64,000 bases of DNA from JBFGCM01 sp041581135 (lineage in GTDB: Bacteria; Actinomycetota; Acidimicrobiia; Spongiisociales; UBA5794). The stretch covers positions 12,890-76,889 of the forward strand of contig JBFGCM010000003.1 of NCBI GenBank assembly GCA_041581135.1, given 5' to 3'. This document shows positions 23,974 to 34,500 of this stretch, one piece after another. How positions within the stretch are numbered: position 1 is the first letter of the stretch; each line of letters opens with the position of its first letter. The translations under genes were made by a program, and so were the position numbers. The notes under the pieces are model-generated. The model saw only the letters and a program-made list of their open reading frames with translations, did no database searches and was not told the DNA's origin.

Positions 23974-26029
23974 CGGGCTGCAGGACCACCACCGCCAAAT
24001 CGTCGTCCACGTCGTGAGCCCGCGGCACGCCGGCTGCGATCTCCTGTGCCGAAGCGGTTGAGGCGGCCTCCAGTGCGGATCGAAGCCGAGCCTCGGCGTC
24101 GCCTTCCACTCCGATCGCGCCGTCGGTGAGCAACACGACACTCTGACCGGCCGACAGCCCGATGGTGCGCTCCTCCACCATCGGATCCGAGAAGAGCCCG
24201 AGCACGAGACCTCGGGACACGATGGTGCAGCTGCCGCCGGCCTGGAGGAGGATCGGCTCGACGTGACCCGCCCGAGCAATGGTCATCGCCCACGTGCGAT
24301 CCGTCGGCACCAGTCGAGCGCAGATGGCCGTGCACGATCTGTCCTGGGACGACGCATGCAGCGCAGTGTTCAGCATCTCCAAGGCTGCGGCGGGGGAAGC
24401 CCGTTGCAGGGCCGCGGTGCGCAACGTGTGGCGAGCGAGGCCGATGAGCGTGGCCGCTTCGATGCCCTTGCCCTGCACGTCGCCGATGACCACGTACCAC
24501 GAGCCGTCGTCGGCGCCGACGATGTCGTAGAAGTCGCCGCCCATGCGGGCTCGTGACGACGCCGGCTGGTAGCGCACGGCAACGTCCACACCGGGTATCT
24601 CCGGGAGCTCCGCCGGGAGCAGACTCTCCTGGAGTGCCTGGGCCACTCGTGATCGGCTCGTGTGGATCCGGGCGTTGTCGATGGCGAGCGCGGCACGCCT
24701 GGCCAGATCTCGCGCCATGGCCAGGTCGGACTCGCCGTACCGGAAACGCTCGAGATCGGTCGACACCAGGCTGATGGTCCCCAGCACCTGCCCCCGGGTC
24801 TCCAGCGGCACGATGATGCACGAGCGGATGGCGAGATCTCGGGTGATCTCCAAGTACTCCGGATCGTTGGCCGTTGCCTTCAACAGGTCATCGGACACTT
24901 CGGGATACAGCCTCGGTTCACCGGTGCGAATCACCAGGGGCACGCCGGTATCGGCATCGGGATCGTGGGGGTGCTCGTCGAGGAGCTCCAACAGTCGGCC
25001 GCGACGGTCCGGTCTGGCGTGCTCGGCGGCGACGCGTCGGATGGAGCCGTCCTCGTTGATCAGGTTGATGGTGCACCAGTCCGCCCGTTCGGGTACGAGC
25101 AGCCGGGCCACCTGCTCCAGTGTGCTGTCGTAGTCGAGCGAGCTGGCGAGCACCTCACTGGCGCGGGCCAGGAACGCCAGCTGGGCCACGAGGAAGTCCT
25201 CGGTCTGACGGGTCTCCTCGCGCCCCAGTACCGGCGCGATCAACCCGCTGATCCACAACAACAGCTCAACGGCGGCAGCAGCCTCCGCCTCGGGGCACAC
25301 CACCCCCAGGATGCCGATGACGTGGCCTCCGTGGACCACGGTCATGGCTGTTGCCACATGGCCGGACACCGGTACCACGGCGGTCTCGGAGCTGTCGAGT
25401 GCGGCGCGGCATGCCCCGTCGAGTGCAGCCCGGTCGGCAGGGGTAGGCGCGCCGGCGCCCGCCCCGGCGCGTATCTCCAGGTGCTCCACGCCGCGCGTCC
25501 GATACTCCACGAGCGGCCATACCATGCCGGTGGCGACGGTATCCAGCAGGACGTCGAGCGGCGGCGACACCTCATCGGACAGCATGCGCCGGCAGGTCGC
25601 CAGCACCCCGGTGGTCCCTGCTCGCGGTGCGGTCGAGCCCAACTCCGCCCAGAAGGACGTTGTCTTCTCGGACCGGTATCCCCAGGCGGAGGCCAGTCGA
25701 TCGATCATCGCCAGGCCGCGCCGGCCCTCCCGATCCGGCGGCGTGTCGACGAGCGCCGGCACGGCGCCGCTCCCGGCGTCCGTGACGTCGATGCGGGTGC
25801 CGGTCGCACCCCAGGCGACTCGGAGCGCCACGGTGCCGTCCTCGAACGGACGTCCGTGGCGAAAGGCGTTGCCGATCAACTCGGCGGCGACGATCTGGAG
25901 GTCGTCGCCGGTGGCGGTGGGATCCAGCTCCACGAGAAGGCTGCGAACCGCACCGACGGCCTCGGCTCCCAGTGCCAACCTGCGCTGCACCACGTGGTCG
26001 TACCGCCGGTCGTGGGGTGTCGATGGCAT
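23945..26029 (-). CDS. kinase-GAF-GAF-SpoIIE (PP2C) sigma-regulatory protein
   Basis: 694 aa from ATG 26029; the frame is open 107 codons further, but that part is antisense to the next gene. Residues ~1-125 form an RsbW-like ATPase with intact N-box (IVAAELIGNAFRHG) and G1 box (DAGSGAVPAL). Residues ~140-280 and ~295-450 look like GAF sensory domains (WCTINLINEDGS). Residues ~470-690 form a SpoIIE/PP2C phosphatase with MGGDFYD, GDVQGKG and LLTDGAIG aspartates. Kinase and opposing phosphatase thus sit in one chain, presumably acting on the STAS protein at 22.5 kb. No membrane segment is seen. Confidence 0.9.
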   Translation of the reverse strand: MPSTPHDRRYDHVVQRRLALGAEAVGAVRSLLVELDPTATGDDLQIVAAELIGNAFRHGRPFEDGTVALRVAWGATGTRIDVTDAGSGAVPALVDTPPDREGRRGLAMIDRLASAWGYRSEKTTSFWAELGSTAPRAGTTGVLATCRRMLSDEVSPPLDVLLDTVATGMVWPLVEYRTRGVEHLEIRAGAGAGAPTPADRAALDGACRAALDSSETAVVPVSGHVATAMTVVHGGHVIGILGVVCPEAEAAAAVELLLWISGLIAPVLGREETRQTEDFLVAQLAFLARASEVLASSLDYDSTLEQVARLLVPERADWCTINLINEDGSIRRVAAEHARPDRRGRLLELLDEHPHDPDADTGVPLVIRTGEPRLYPEVSDDLLKATANDPEYLEITRDLAIRSCIIVPLETRGQVLGTISLVSTDLERFRYGESDLAMARDLARRAALAIDNARIHTSRSRVAQALQESLLPAELPEIPGVDVAVRYQPASSRARMGGDFYDIVGADDGSWYVVIGDVQGKGIEAATLIGLARHTLRTAALQRASPAAALEMLNTALHASSQDRSCTAICARLVPTDRTWAMTIARAGHVEPILLQAGGSCTIVSRGLVLGLFSDPMVEERTIGLSAGQSVVLLTDGAIGVEGDAEARLRSALEAASTASAQEIAAGVPRAHDVDDDLAVVVLQPVSAPKNGAG

Positions 26030-26138
26030 CGCAGTGATGGTCGTGTCCGATCTGCCGGCGACGCCAAGAAAAAAAGTATGGAACCGCGTCAGGTGGGCAG
26101 ACCAATAGTAGGAGCACAGTCGAGAAAGGATGCAGCGG

Positions 26139-26768
26139 ATGCTTTCACCCTGTGAAGCAGGACGTCGCTTCAGGCGCCACGTCCGATCAAGCGCGCTCGG
26201 CGCCATCGTGTTGGCCGCCAGCCTGCTGGTGACCCCGGCAGCTGTCGCCGATGAAGAGACGCACTGCGTGATCAATGTGCTGGATGTGCTCCTGGACGGG
26301 GAATTCGTGGTTTCGGACCCGGTGTGCTTCGGCACGTTCGCCGAGGCCATGGAATACCTCGGTGCCGGGGACCTCGGTATCCAGAGCGGACCCGAGCTCT
26401 TCGCCGAGCAGCCCCGACTGGACGGTCGGTTCGCCCGTGGTACCGCCGTTTCCCGAAGCGACGCCGAGGCGACGCCGACGCCGCAAGGTGGCTACAGCAG
26501 CATCATCGGGATCCATTTCAAGGGGAGAGGCGGGTCCGGCAGCTCGGTATCGATCAGTGGTTCGAACTGCAGCGGTGGCTACTGGAACGCGTCCAGCTCC
26601 TGGCGAAACGTGATCTCGTCCAGCTACAACGGTTGTGTCCGGCTGGCGCACTACTCGCAACCCAACATCTCGGGCTCTCGGTACGACACCTATGGAGTCG
26701 GCCAGACGGACTCGATCTACGGGTCGATGGACAACAACACCGAGTCCGTCAGGTACCTGTCGAGCTGA
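26139..26768 (+). CDS. secreted hypothetical protein, Ser/Gly/Asn-rich
   Basis: 209 aa from ATG 26139, chosen because AAAGGA lies eight bases before it; ATG 26130 would have no spacing from the site. The signal peptide has a hydrophobic core SALGAIVLAASLLVTPAAVA and cleaves near ADEET. The mature part has cysteines (CVINVL, VCFGTF, SNCSGGYW, NGCVRL) and a C-terminal WRNVISSSYNGCVRLAHYS segment that faintly recalls small beta/gamma-crystallin-like or I36-type secreted proteins. Function unknown. It is divergent from the SpoIIE gene. Confidence 0.65.
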   Translation: MLSPCEAGRRFRRHVRSSALGAIVLAASLLVTPAAVADEETHCVINVLDVLLDGEFVVSDPVCFGTFAEAMEYLGAGDLGIQSGPELFAEQPRLDGRFARGTAVSRSDAEATPTPQGGYSSIIGIHFKGRGGSGSSVSISGSNCSGGYWNASSSWRNVISSSYNGCVRLAHYSQPNISGSRYDTYGVGQTDSIYGSMDNNTESVRYLSS

Positions 26769-26873
26769 GATCGGTTCTCGCATCTCCGGAGCCTGCGCTC
26801 CGCTGAGACCTGTAGCGTGGCGCGCCGGAGTACCAGGCGCGTGCGGAGGCGCCGGCCCGACGGAAGCTGACGA

Positions 26874-27473
26874 GTGGGACTGACCCTTCGATCCGACGCG
26901 GAGGTGATTCGGAGCTCGTGGGATGAGCCTGCCGAGTTCTCCGAGATCTTCGAGCGCTACTTCGAGGAGATTCGGCGCTTTGCCGTGAGCCGCGCCGGGC
27001 ACGACGACGGACCCGACATCGCCTCGCAGGTCTTCGTGACCGCCTTCCGGAGGCGAGACAGCTACCGGCACGAGGAGTATCCCGACTGTAAGTACTGGCT
27101 GTACGGGATCGCCCACAAGGTGCTGAAGTCGCACTACCGCCGTTCGGGCCGGACTCGCGAGAAGGAAGAGCGGGCGCGGGCGCGCGAAACCGGCATCACC
27201 CCACCACCCCAGGCCGATGTCGATGACCAGATCGTCGCCGAACAGGAGCTGGACCAGGCCCGGAAGGCGATCGCGGCGCTGCGTCCGAAGCTGCGCGAGC
27301 CCCTCCTCCTCTACTGCTGGGAAGAGATGAGCTACGAGGAGATCGCAGAGGTCCTCGACGTTCCGGTGGGCACCGTCCGCTCCCGCATCAATCGGGCCCG
27401 CAAGAGAATCAGGGAACTGACGGGCCTCGACGAACAATCTCCCAATACAACGAGAGGAAACCGCGATGGATGA
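26874..27473 (+). CDS. ECF-type RNA polymerase sigma factor
   Basis: 199 aa from GTG 26874 (GGAAG seven bases upstream). Region 2 is FSEIFERYFEEIRRFAVSRAGHDDGPDIASQVFVTAFRR with KYWLYGIAHKVLKSHYRR; region 4 is LRPKLREPLLLYCWEEMSYEEIAEVLDVPVGTVRSRINRARKRI. It overlaps the next gene by eight bases, the usual layout for an ECF sigma and its regulator, and lies just upstream of the giant protease gene. Confidence 0.92.
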   Translation: MGLTLRSDAEVIRSSWDEPAEFSEIFERYFEEIRRFAVSRAGHDDGPDIASQVFVTAFRRRDSYRHEEYPDCKYWLYGIAHKVLKSHYRRSGRTREKEERARARETGITPPPQADVDDQIVAEQELDQARKAIAALRPKLREPLLLYCWEEMSYEEIAEVLDVPVGTVRSRINRARKRIRELTGLDEQSPNTTRGNRDG

Positions 27474-28449
27474 TCGCGATCTACAACTGCTGCGGCGGCT
27501 TCGCGACGAGTCGACCCCGTCGGTAGAGGAGGTCGCTGCCGCCCGCCGCATGCTCAACGCCGAGATCCAGAAGGAGATCTCGGCTGCGAGCCGGAGCCGG
27601 CTACGGCGACCTCAGCTCGCCGCGCTCGCCGCAGCTGCGGTCGTGGTCGTTGCGTTTGTCTTCTCGTTCGTGGGTCAGCTGGTTCGGCCCGCACCGGTGA
27701 CGGCGGCGCTGACCGAGATCGCCGCAGTGGTGGAGGCCCGGGTCCCGCCGCTGCCGGTCGCCGGTGAGGGCGTCTACGTGCGCTCGGTGCGGAGCGATCT
27801 CGTCCAGCTTGCCGCCGAAGACGTCCCCGGAGCAGAAGGTCAGCTCTTCTCGTTCCGACTGCCCCAGACCCGAGAGGTGTGGATCCGCGCAGACGGGTCT
27901 CGATTGCTCCGGGCCGAGGTCGGTCAACCCGAGTTCTTCGATTCGATCGATGCCGAGCTGTTCGCTCGAGCCGGTCTGTCAGAGGTCTTCGGAGTGGGCG
28001 ACGTCGAACTCATCGACTTCGCACCGCCCGAGGTCGAGTTCGATGTGTCGGCACTGCCGCTCGAGCCCACTGCGCTGCGCGCCGCATTGCTCACCGAAGC
28101 CGGGACCTCGGAGGATCCCGAGACCGCCACCCTCATGCGGATGGCCGGCATCGTGTTGCGCGAGAGCTCTGCCGGGCCGGAGCTGCGCTCCGCGGTCGTC
28201 GAGATGTTGGCAGAGCTGGGCGACGATCTGGAGATCGTCACCGAGGACGGCTCGATCCTCGAGGTGGCCACCGAGTACCGCGTCGGTGACATCACCCGAT
28301 TGCGGTCGCTGACCTTCGACGTCGCCACGGGCGCGTTGGTTGCCGAGGCGCTGATCGCCGTCGATGTCACCGACGACTTCGGGGTGCTACCGGGTACCCC
28401 GATCATCGAGGCGACGTACAGCATTCCCACGCCGGCACCGCTGCCCTGA
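27466..28449 (+). CDS. CU044_5270-like membrane protein, likely regulator of the upstream sigma factor
   Basis: 327 aa. GAGAGGAAA six bases before the ATG, overlapping the sigma stop by eight bases. A cytoplasmic N-terminal segment of about 45 aa (DLQLLRRLRDESTPSVEEVAAARRML) precedes one membrane helix (~46-68) and a large extracellular part (VRSVRSDLVQLAAE, REVWIRADGSRLLRAE). This is the layout of the actinobacterial CU044_5270 group, found next to ECF sigma factors. The N-terminal segment may bind sigma; the outside domain would sense a signal. Confidence 0.75.
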   Translation: MDDRDLQLLRRLRDESTPSVEEVAAARRMLNAEIQKEISAASRSRLRRPQLAALAAAAVVVVAFVFSFVGQLVRPAPVTAALTEIAAVVEARVPPLPVAGEGVYVRSVRSDLVQLAAEDVPGAEGQLFSFRLPQTREVWIRADGSRLLRAEVGQPEFFDSIDAELFARAGLSEVFGVGDVELIDFAPPEVEFDVSALPLEPTALRAALLTEAGTSEDPETATLMRMAGIVLRESSAGPELRSAVVEMLAELGDDLEIVTEDGSILEVATEYRVGDITRLRSLTFDVATGALVAEALIAVDVTDDFGVLPGTPIIEATYSIPTPAPLP

Positions 28450-28569
28450 ACCGCCCCTGAGCCGGCGGGGCAGCACCCGCACGATCGGCTCTCCGTCGGA
28501 AAGTACGGAACCCGACCCCGTGAGCGGACCAATGAAGCGTTGGAACCGTCTTCACGGAGGGACGCACAC

Positions 28570-31500
28570 GTGGGCAGTACACAGGACCGCAAGACAACGA
28601 CGCTCGATCGCGTACTGGTGATGCTCGCCGCGCTGGCAGTGGTCATTCCACTGTTCCCGGCGGCGGGATCCGCGCAGGCCGCCGAGCCCGACATGTGGCT
28701 CGATCCCGGCCCGGGCGTGGTCGTCAACGAGACCGGCGAGCCCGGTCCGGATACCTACATCGTCCTCCATCAGGCGCCGCCGCTGGCCCTCTACGACGGA
28801 TCGGTGGCCGGCCTCCTGGCCACTGCCACCGACGTGACGGGTGAGCCCCGGCTCGACCCGACGACGCCTGCCTCGGTCGCCTATCTCGAGTACCTCACCG
28901 CCGAGCAGGATGCGCTGCTCGCCAGGATCGAAGCGTCCATCGGCCACAGCGTGGATCCCACGTTCCGCTATGCCGCCGCACTGAACGGCTTCGCCGTGAC
29001 GTTGACCGTCGACGAGGCGGCCACCGTGTCCTCGCTCACCGGTGTCGCCCGCGTCGAGCGCGACTCCGACCGGTTCCTCCTCACCGACAACGGCCCGGCG
29101 TGGATCGGAGCCGACGCCATCCACGATGGTTCCGCCACTCCCGATGCGGTGGGCACCCTGGGAGAAGGTGTCGTGGTGGGGGTGATCGACACCGGCATCA
29201 ACGCCGACCATCCCAGCTTTGCCGCCATTGGCCCGGTGGACGGCTACGTGCACCTCAATCCGCGGGGGACCTTCTTCGGGGCGTGCGATCCGGTGCTGGG
29301 AACGCCTTTCTGCAACAACAAGCTGGTCGGTGTCTACGACTTCACCGGGACGTCACCCGAGGACGACAACGGTCACGGCAGCCATACGGCCTCCACGTCG
29401 GCCGGCAACGTCGTCGATGTGGAGTTGGTGGCGCCCACCAACACGATCAACCGCCGCATTGCCGGCGTCGCCCCGCACGCCAACATCATCTCCTACAAGG
29501 CGTGCGTCACCACACCGGTGCGAGGCACCTGCCCGATCTCGGCGCTCATCGCGTCCATCAACCAGGCGACGCTCGATCAGGTCGACGTGATCAACTTCTC
29601 GATCGGTGGGAGCTCCTCGGACCCCTGGGCCGACCTCGACGCCCAGGCCTTCTTCTCGGCGAATGCGGCCGGCATCTTCGCCGCCACTTCGGCGGGCAAC
29701 GACGGGCCCGGGGCCGCCACCCTCGGCTCACCTGCGGATGCTCCGTGGGTGACCTCGGTGGGTGCGTCCACCCACGACCGCCGTCTGCAGAACGGCCTCA
29801 TCAGCATGGCCGGGGGCGACACGACCCCGCCCGCCGACCTCTTTGGCAAGTCGAACACCAGCGGATACGGACCGGCGCCGATCGTGTACGCCGGCGATTA
29901 CCCGTCCGCCCTCACCGCGACCCCTGAGCTCTGTGGCGCCGGCACGCTGGAAGCGGCGGTGAGCCCATGGCCACCCGGCACCTTCAACGGCGAGATCGTC
30001 GTGTGCGACCGTGGCGAGTTCGGCCGCGTCGCCAAAGCCCAGCACGCCATGGAGGCCGGCGCCGGCGGCTTCATCCTCGCCAACGACTTCGACAACGGCG
30101 ACAGTGTCGTTGCCGACGGCTACGCCATCCCCGGGGTACACATCAGCCACGACGACGGTGTGATCCTCAAGGCGTGGCTGGCATCGGGGGCCGGACACAC
30201 CGGCACCATTCGCGGCACCAACGCCGACGAGTCACCCGACTTCGCCGACTCGATGGCCGGCTTCAGCTCGCGAGGCCCCAACCCGGCATTCGCCGGCCTG
30301 GTGAAGCCGGACGTGACGGCGCCCGGTGTCGACATCCTCGCCGCCTTCAACACGCCGGTGCTCACCACCGGGACCGACGAGTACAACATCATCAGCGGCA
30401 CCTCCATGTCGAGCCCGCACACCGCCGGTGCCGGAGCCCTCATCCGGGCCGCCCATCCGGGTTGGTCGCCGGACGAAGTGAAGTCGGCACTCATGACCAC
30501 CGCCTTCACCACCGTGCCCACAGACACCGAGACGCACGGCACCTTCAAGGAAGACGGAACCACCCCGACGGACGCCTTCGACCTCGGAGCCGGAAGGATC
30601 GACCTCCGCCAGGCGGCCCTCGCCGGGTTCGTGCTCGACGAGTCGGATGCCGACTACACCGCCGCGAATCCCGGTGACGGCGGCGACCCGACCTCGCTGA
30701 ACATCGCCAGCTTCGGTACCAGCTCGTGCTCGGGCACGTGCTCGTGGACCCGGACGATCTCGAGCACGCTCGGTGCGGACGTCGGCTGGACGTTCTCTTT
30801 CGATGCCCCGGCCGGTGTGGTCCTCAGCAGTGACCAGCCCACCATCACCCTGGCGGCCGGGGGCGAGGCGACATTCACCGTCACCGCCGACGTGACCGCC
30901 GCGCCGACGAGCCAGTGGCTGTTCGGGACGGTGAGCATGACGCCCGACGCGGCGGGCGTGCCCGTCGCCAAGTTCCCGCTTGCACTCTTCGTCACCGGCA
31001 CGTCCACCACGCCGCAGACTGCACTGCACATGCACGGCAACGTCCACGACGCGCCCTGCACCGGTGACGGGCGTGCCGACCTGATCGCATGCGACGGGCC
31101 CTTCCTGTCCGTCGATCCCGACCTGGACATCGCGCCTGCGGCCAAGTTCGGTCCGGTGACGCCCGCCTTCAACGGCAGCAACTCCCGGAACATCTACGAC
31201 CCCAACTGGGTGTGGCACGTGGCGTCCCCTGCGGTGATCGAGGGTGAGATGACCGTGCGGATGTGGGCGTCATGTGGCGCCTGCGCCGCCGGCCTTCTGA
31301 CCGCAGATTGGGACGTCAAGGTATTCGACACCGATGCGGCCGGAGCGACCCCGGTCTTCACCGAGCGGGTGGTTGACGCGACGCCAGTGGCGCCGAACAC
31401 TCCGAGCTTGGTCGAGTTCAGCGTGCAGCTGCCTCGTATCGAGATCGCCTCGGCCATGGTGCTGCAGATCGACCCGCTCTACCTCGACAGCCAACAGAAC

Positions 31501-34500
31501 ACCACGATCTACTACGACTCCCAGCAGCCGTGTGGCGCCGGCACCGACCCGTGTGACTCCGTGGTGCTGATGCCCATCGTCTCCGGCGGCCCGGAGAACC
31601 GCGCCCCGGTGGCGAGTTCCGATTCGGTGGACGTCACCCAAGGTGGCGCCGTGACCTTCGACGTGCTCGCCAACGACTTCGATCCTGACGGCGATGCCAT
31701 CTCGATCATCGGCAACACGGATCCGGTGCACGGCGTCTTGGTCGACAACGGTGGAGGGAGCTTCAGCTACACCCACAACGGCGGGGACAGCCTCTCCGAC
31801 AGCTTCACGTACACCATCTCCGATGGCCAGTTGGAGTCGACCGGCCACGTCACCATCACGGTGGTCGGCTCGACACTGACCGTCCGCAACTCGTTCGTCT
31901 CCTCGGTGGGATGGGTGAAGCCGGGCGAGGGGTATCCCTTCCGAGTGATCGTGGAGAACCCGACCACCGACGATGCCACCGGTGTGGTCGTCACGGTGGA
32001 GGAGCCAGCCGGGACCGACTTCTTGTTCACCACCGAGAGCCAGGGCACCGCGGTCGTCAGCGGTGACATCACGTGGACGCTCGGTACGTTGCCTGCCGGC
32101 GCCACCGCAACCATGGTGGTGCAGGCCGAGGCTGACACGTTCGCCGACGACGCTGAGATCGTTTGGAAGAACATCTCGTCCACCGCCACGCTCACCTACG
32201 ACGGCGGGCCCGCCGGTCTCATGTCCATGGGCCACGGCCCGAAGGTGATTCCGGTTGACTCGACGTACGACTCGGCTCGCTACGGCGACCGCCCGTTCCC
32301 GGTGGTGCCGGTGGACTGGTTCGACCGCAAGCATGATCCCGAGCACACCGCCGAGTTGCTCTCGGCCAAGATCAACTCCCCCGACGTGGTCGGCTCTACG
32401 TTCAACCTGTTCCAGGAGATGTCGCTGGGCCAGCTGTTCCCGATGGGCACCGTGCCCTCGGCGGGCATTGCCAGCGCCGACTTCTCCGGGCAGACGTTCG
32501 AGTTCACCGATCCCGAGCCGCAAGGGGCGTGCACCGGTACGACGTTCAAGGACACCGCAGGGACGCCGGTCTACGGCGAGCGGATCAAGGACGGCTGGTA
32601 CCAGATGCCGGGCGACACCAACTACTACGGCGCCGATCGGTTCACCTTCGGCGGCTCCATCGGTGGCGCCCAACTGGGTGTGGGCCCGCTGCTCCAGATC
32701 GACGATGCGTGCGGCCCCACGGGCAAAGCTGTGTACGACGCGGCGCACATCGCCGACCCGGAGATCGACTACAACGACTTCGATACCGACAAGGACGGCG
32801 TCGTGGACTTCTTCATGATGGTCTTCGTCGGTCTCGGCGGTAACGGCGACAGCCAGATCAATGGGACTCCGCCGTACGACAACATCTGGCCGCACAGCTC
32901 GAGCTTGGAGTTCTACTACACCGATCCCGACACCGGGCTGACTGGGTACATCTCCAATGATCAGCTGAAGAGCCTCAGCGGCGTGCCGCAATGCTGGACG
33001 TCGACGGCCTATCAGGTGTCCGATGACTGCGCCGCCAACGGCGGGACCGGCCTCGACTCGCTGCCGGTGTTCGTGCGGGTGGGCCCGTACAACGTGAACC
33101 CGGAGGAGGCGATCGACCGGGCCAGCGTCATCAGCCACGAGTACGGCCACAGCCTCGGGCTGCCCGACTTCTACTCGCTGGGTAGCCGGGACACCTATGG
33201 CGACTGGAACCTGATGGCGACCGACAAGTCTCAGCACATGGACATCTTCTCCAAGCAGGAGCTGGGCTGGATCGTGCCCGAGGTGCTGCAGCCCGGAGAC
33301 GACATCTCGGTGCTGGGGTGGCAGGACTCCAAGATCGACACCGGTGAGATCCACTGGCAGACGCCGGACGGCACGCCGTACACCCTGTCCGCGGCCAACG
33401 GCGACCAGAAGATCCACAACGCCGATGCATGGATGGTCAAGCTGCCGAGCCGCAAGGTGATCGACGAGGCCGTCGTCGCCAACGGTGCCAGCCTGGACCA
33501 CGTGTGGTGGTCGGGCTCGGGCAACGACTTCGGATGCCCGCCGCTGGGGGGCCACAACTTCGACCTCTACCTGCCGCAGCTGGCCGACCTCGGACCCGGC
33601 GACACGGTGGAGGTGCAGTTCGCCACCAGCTTCGACATCGAGTGGGACTACGACTACGGCTTCGTGCTGTACTCCACCGACTTCGGTGAGTCGTACCAGT
33701 CGCTGGGGTCGCTCGAGGGCTACACCGAGGCCGTCTTGAACCCCAACGCCAACGCCTGCCAGACCCAGTACGGCAACGGAGTGACCGGTACCACCGCATC
33801 CCACGATGCCGGTACGGCCGGCGTCGACCGCGGCTTGGGGAATTACCCGGCCAACACCGGGTTCTCCCTCGACCGCTACGACCTGAGTGCGGCCGTGGGC
33901 AGTGAGACCGTGCTGCGGTTCAGCTACGCCACGGACCCGGGCCTGGCCCGACCCGGCTGGTTCATCGACGATCTGAAGGTCATCGTCAACGGCACGGACG
34001 TCATCTACGACTCGAACTTCGAGGACGGTGCCGGCGAAGCGGCAATCTTCAACGGTGGGTGCCAGGGCGAGCGCGGCCGGGTGGCGCAGACCTGCACACC
34101 GGGCTGGAAGTACATCAATGCTTCCGCCGGCTCACCGGCCGACCACGCCTACTACCTCGAGATGCGAGACCGTTCCGGTTTCGACTTCAACGGCAACGGC
34201 GAGAACGACCGTGGCGCCATCAGCTTCGATCCCGGCGTCCTGCTGGTGTACACGGACGAGAACCACGGCTACGGCAACGTCGGCACTGACGACCCGCCGG
34301 CCCAGACGCCGGTCGACTCCAGGCCGGAGCCCACCGACAACACGCCGAATCTCAACGATGCGGCGTTCAAGGCGGGCGACGTGTACTTCGACGACGGCGC
34401 CTCGATGCTGGGCACGCAGGCCAACCTCGATGCCCCGGCGTGGACGGACAACTACGAGAACCCCGGCCCCGACGACCCGTGGGTGCACCAGTTCGGCTGC

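Noticed and set aside
26030..26350. 107-codon N-terminal extension of the SpoIIE protein
   Set aside because: It is antisense to the secreted-protein gene and carries no domain; the ATPase domain starts right after ATG 26029.
31270..33804. 844-aa minus-strand open frame
   Set aside because: Antisense to the M6 part of the giant protease; composition typical of reversed coding sequence.
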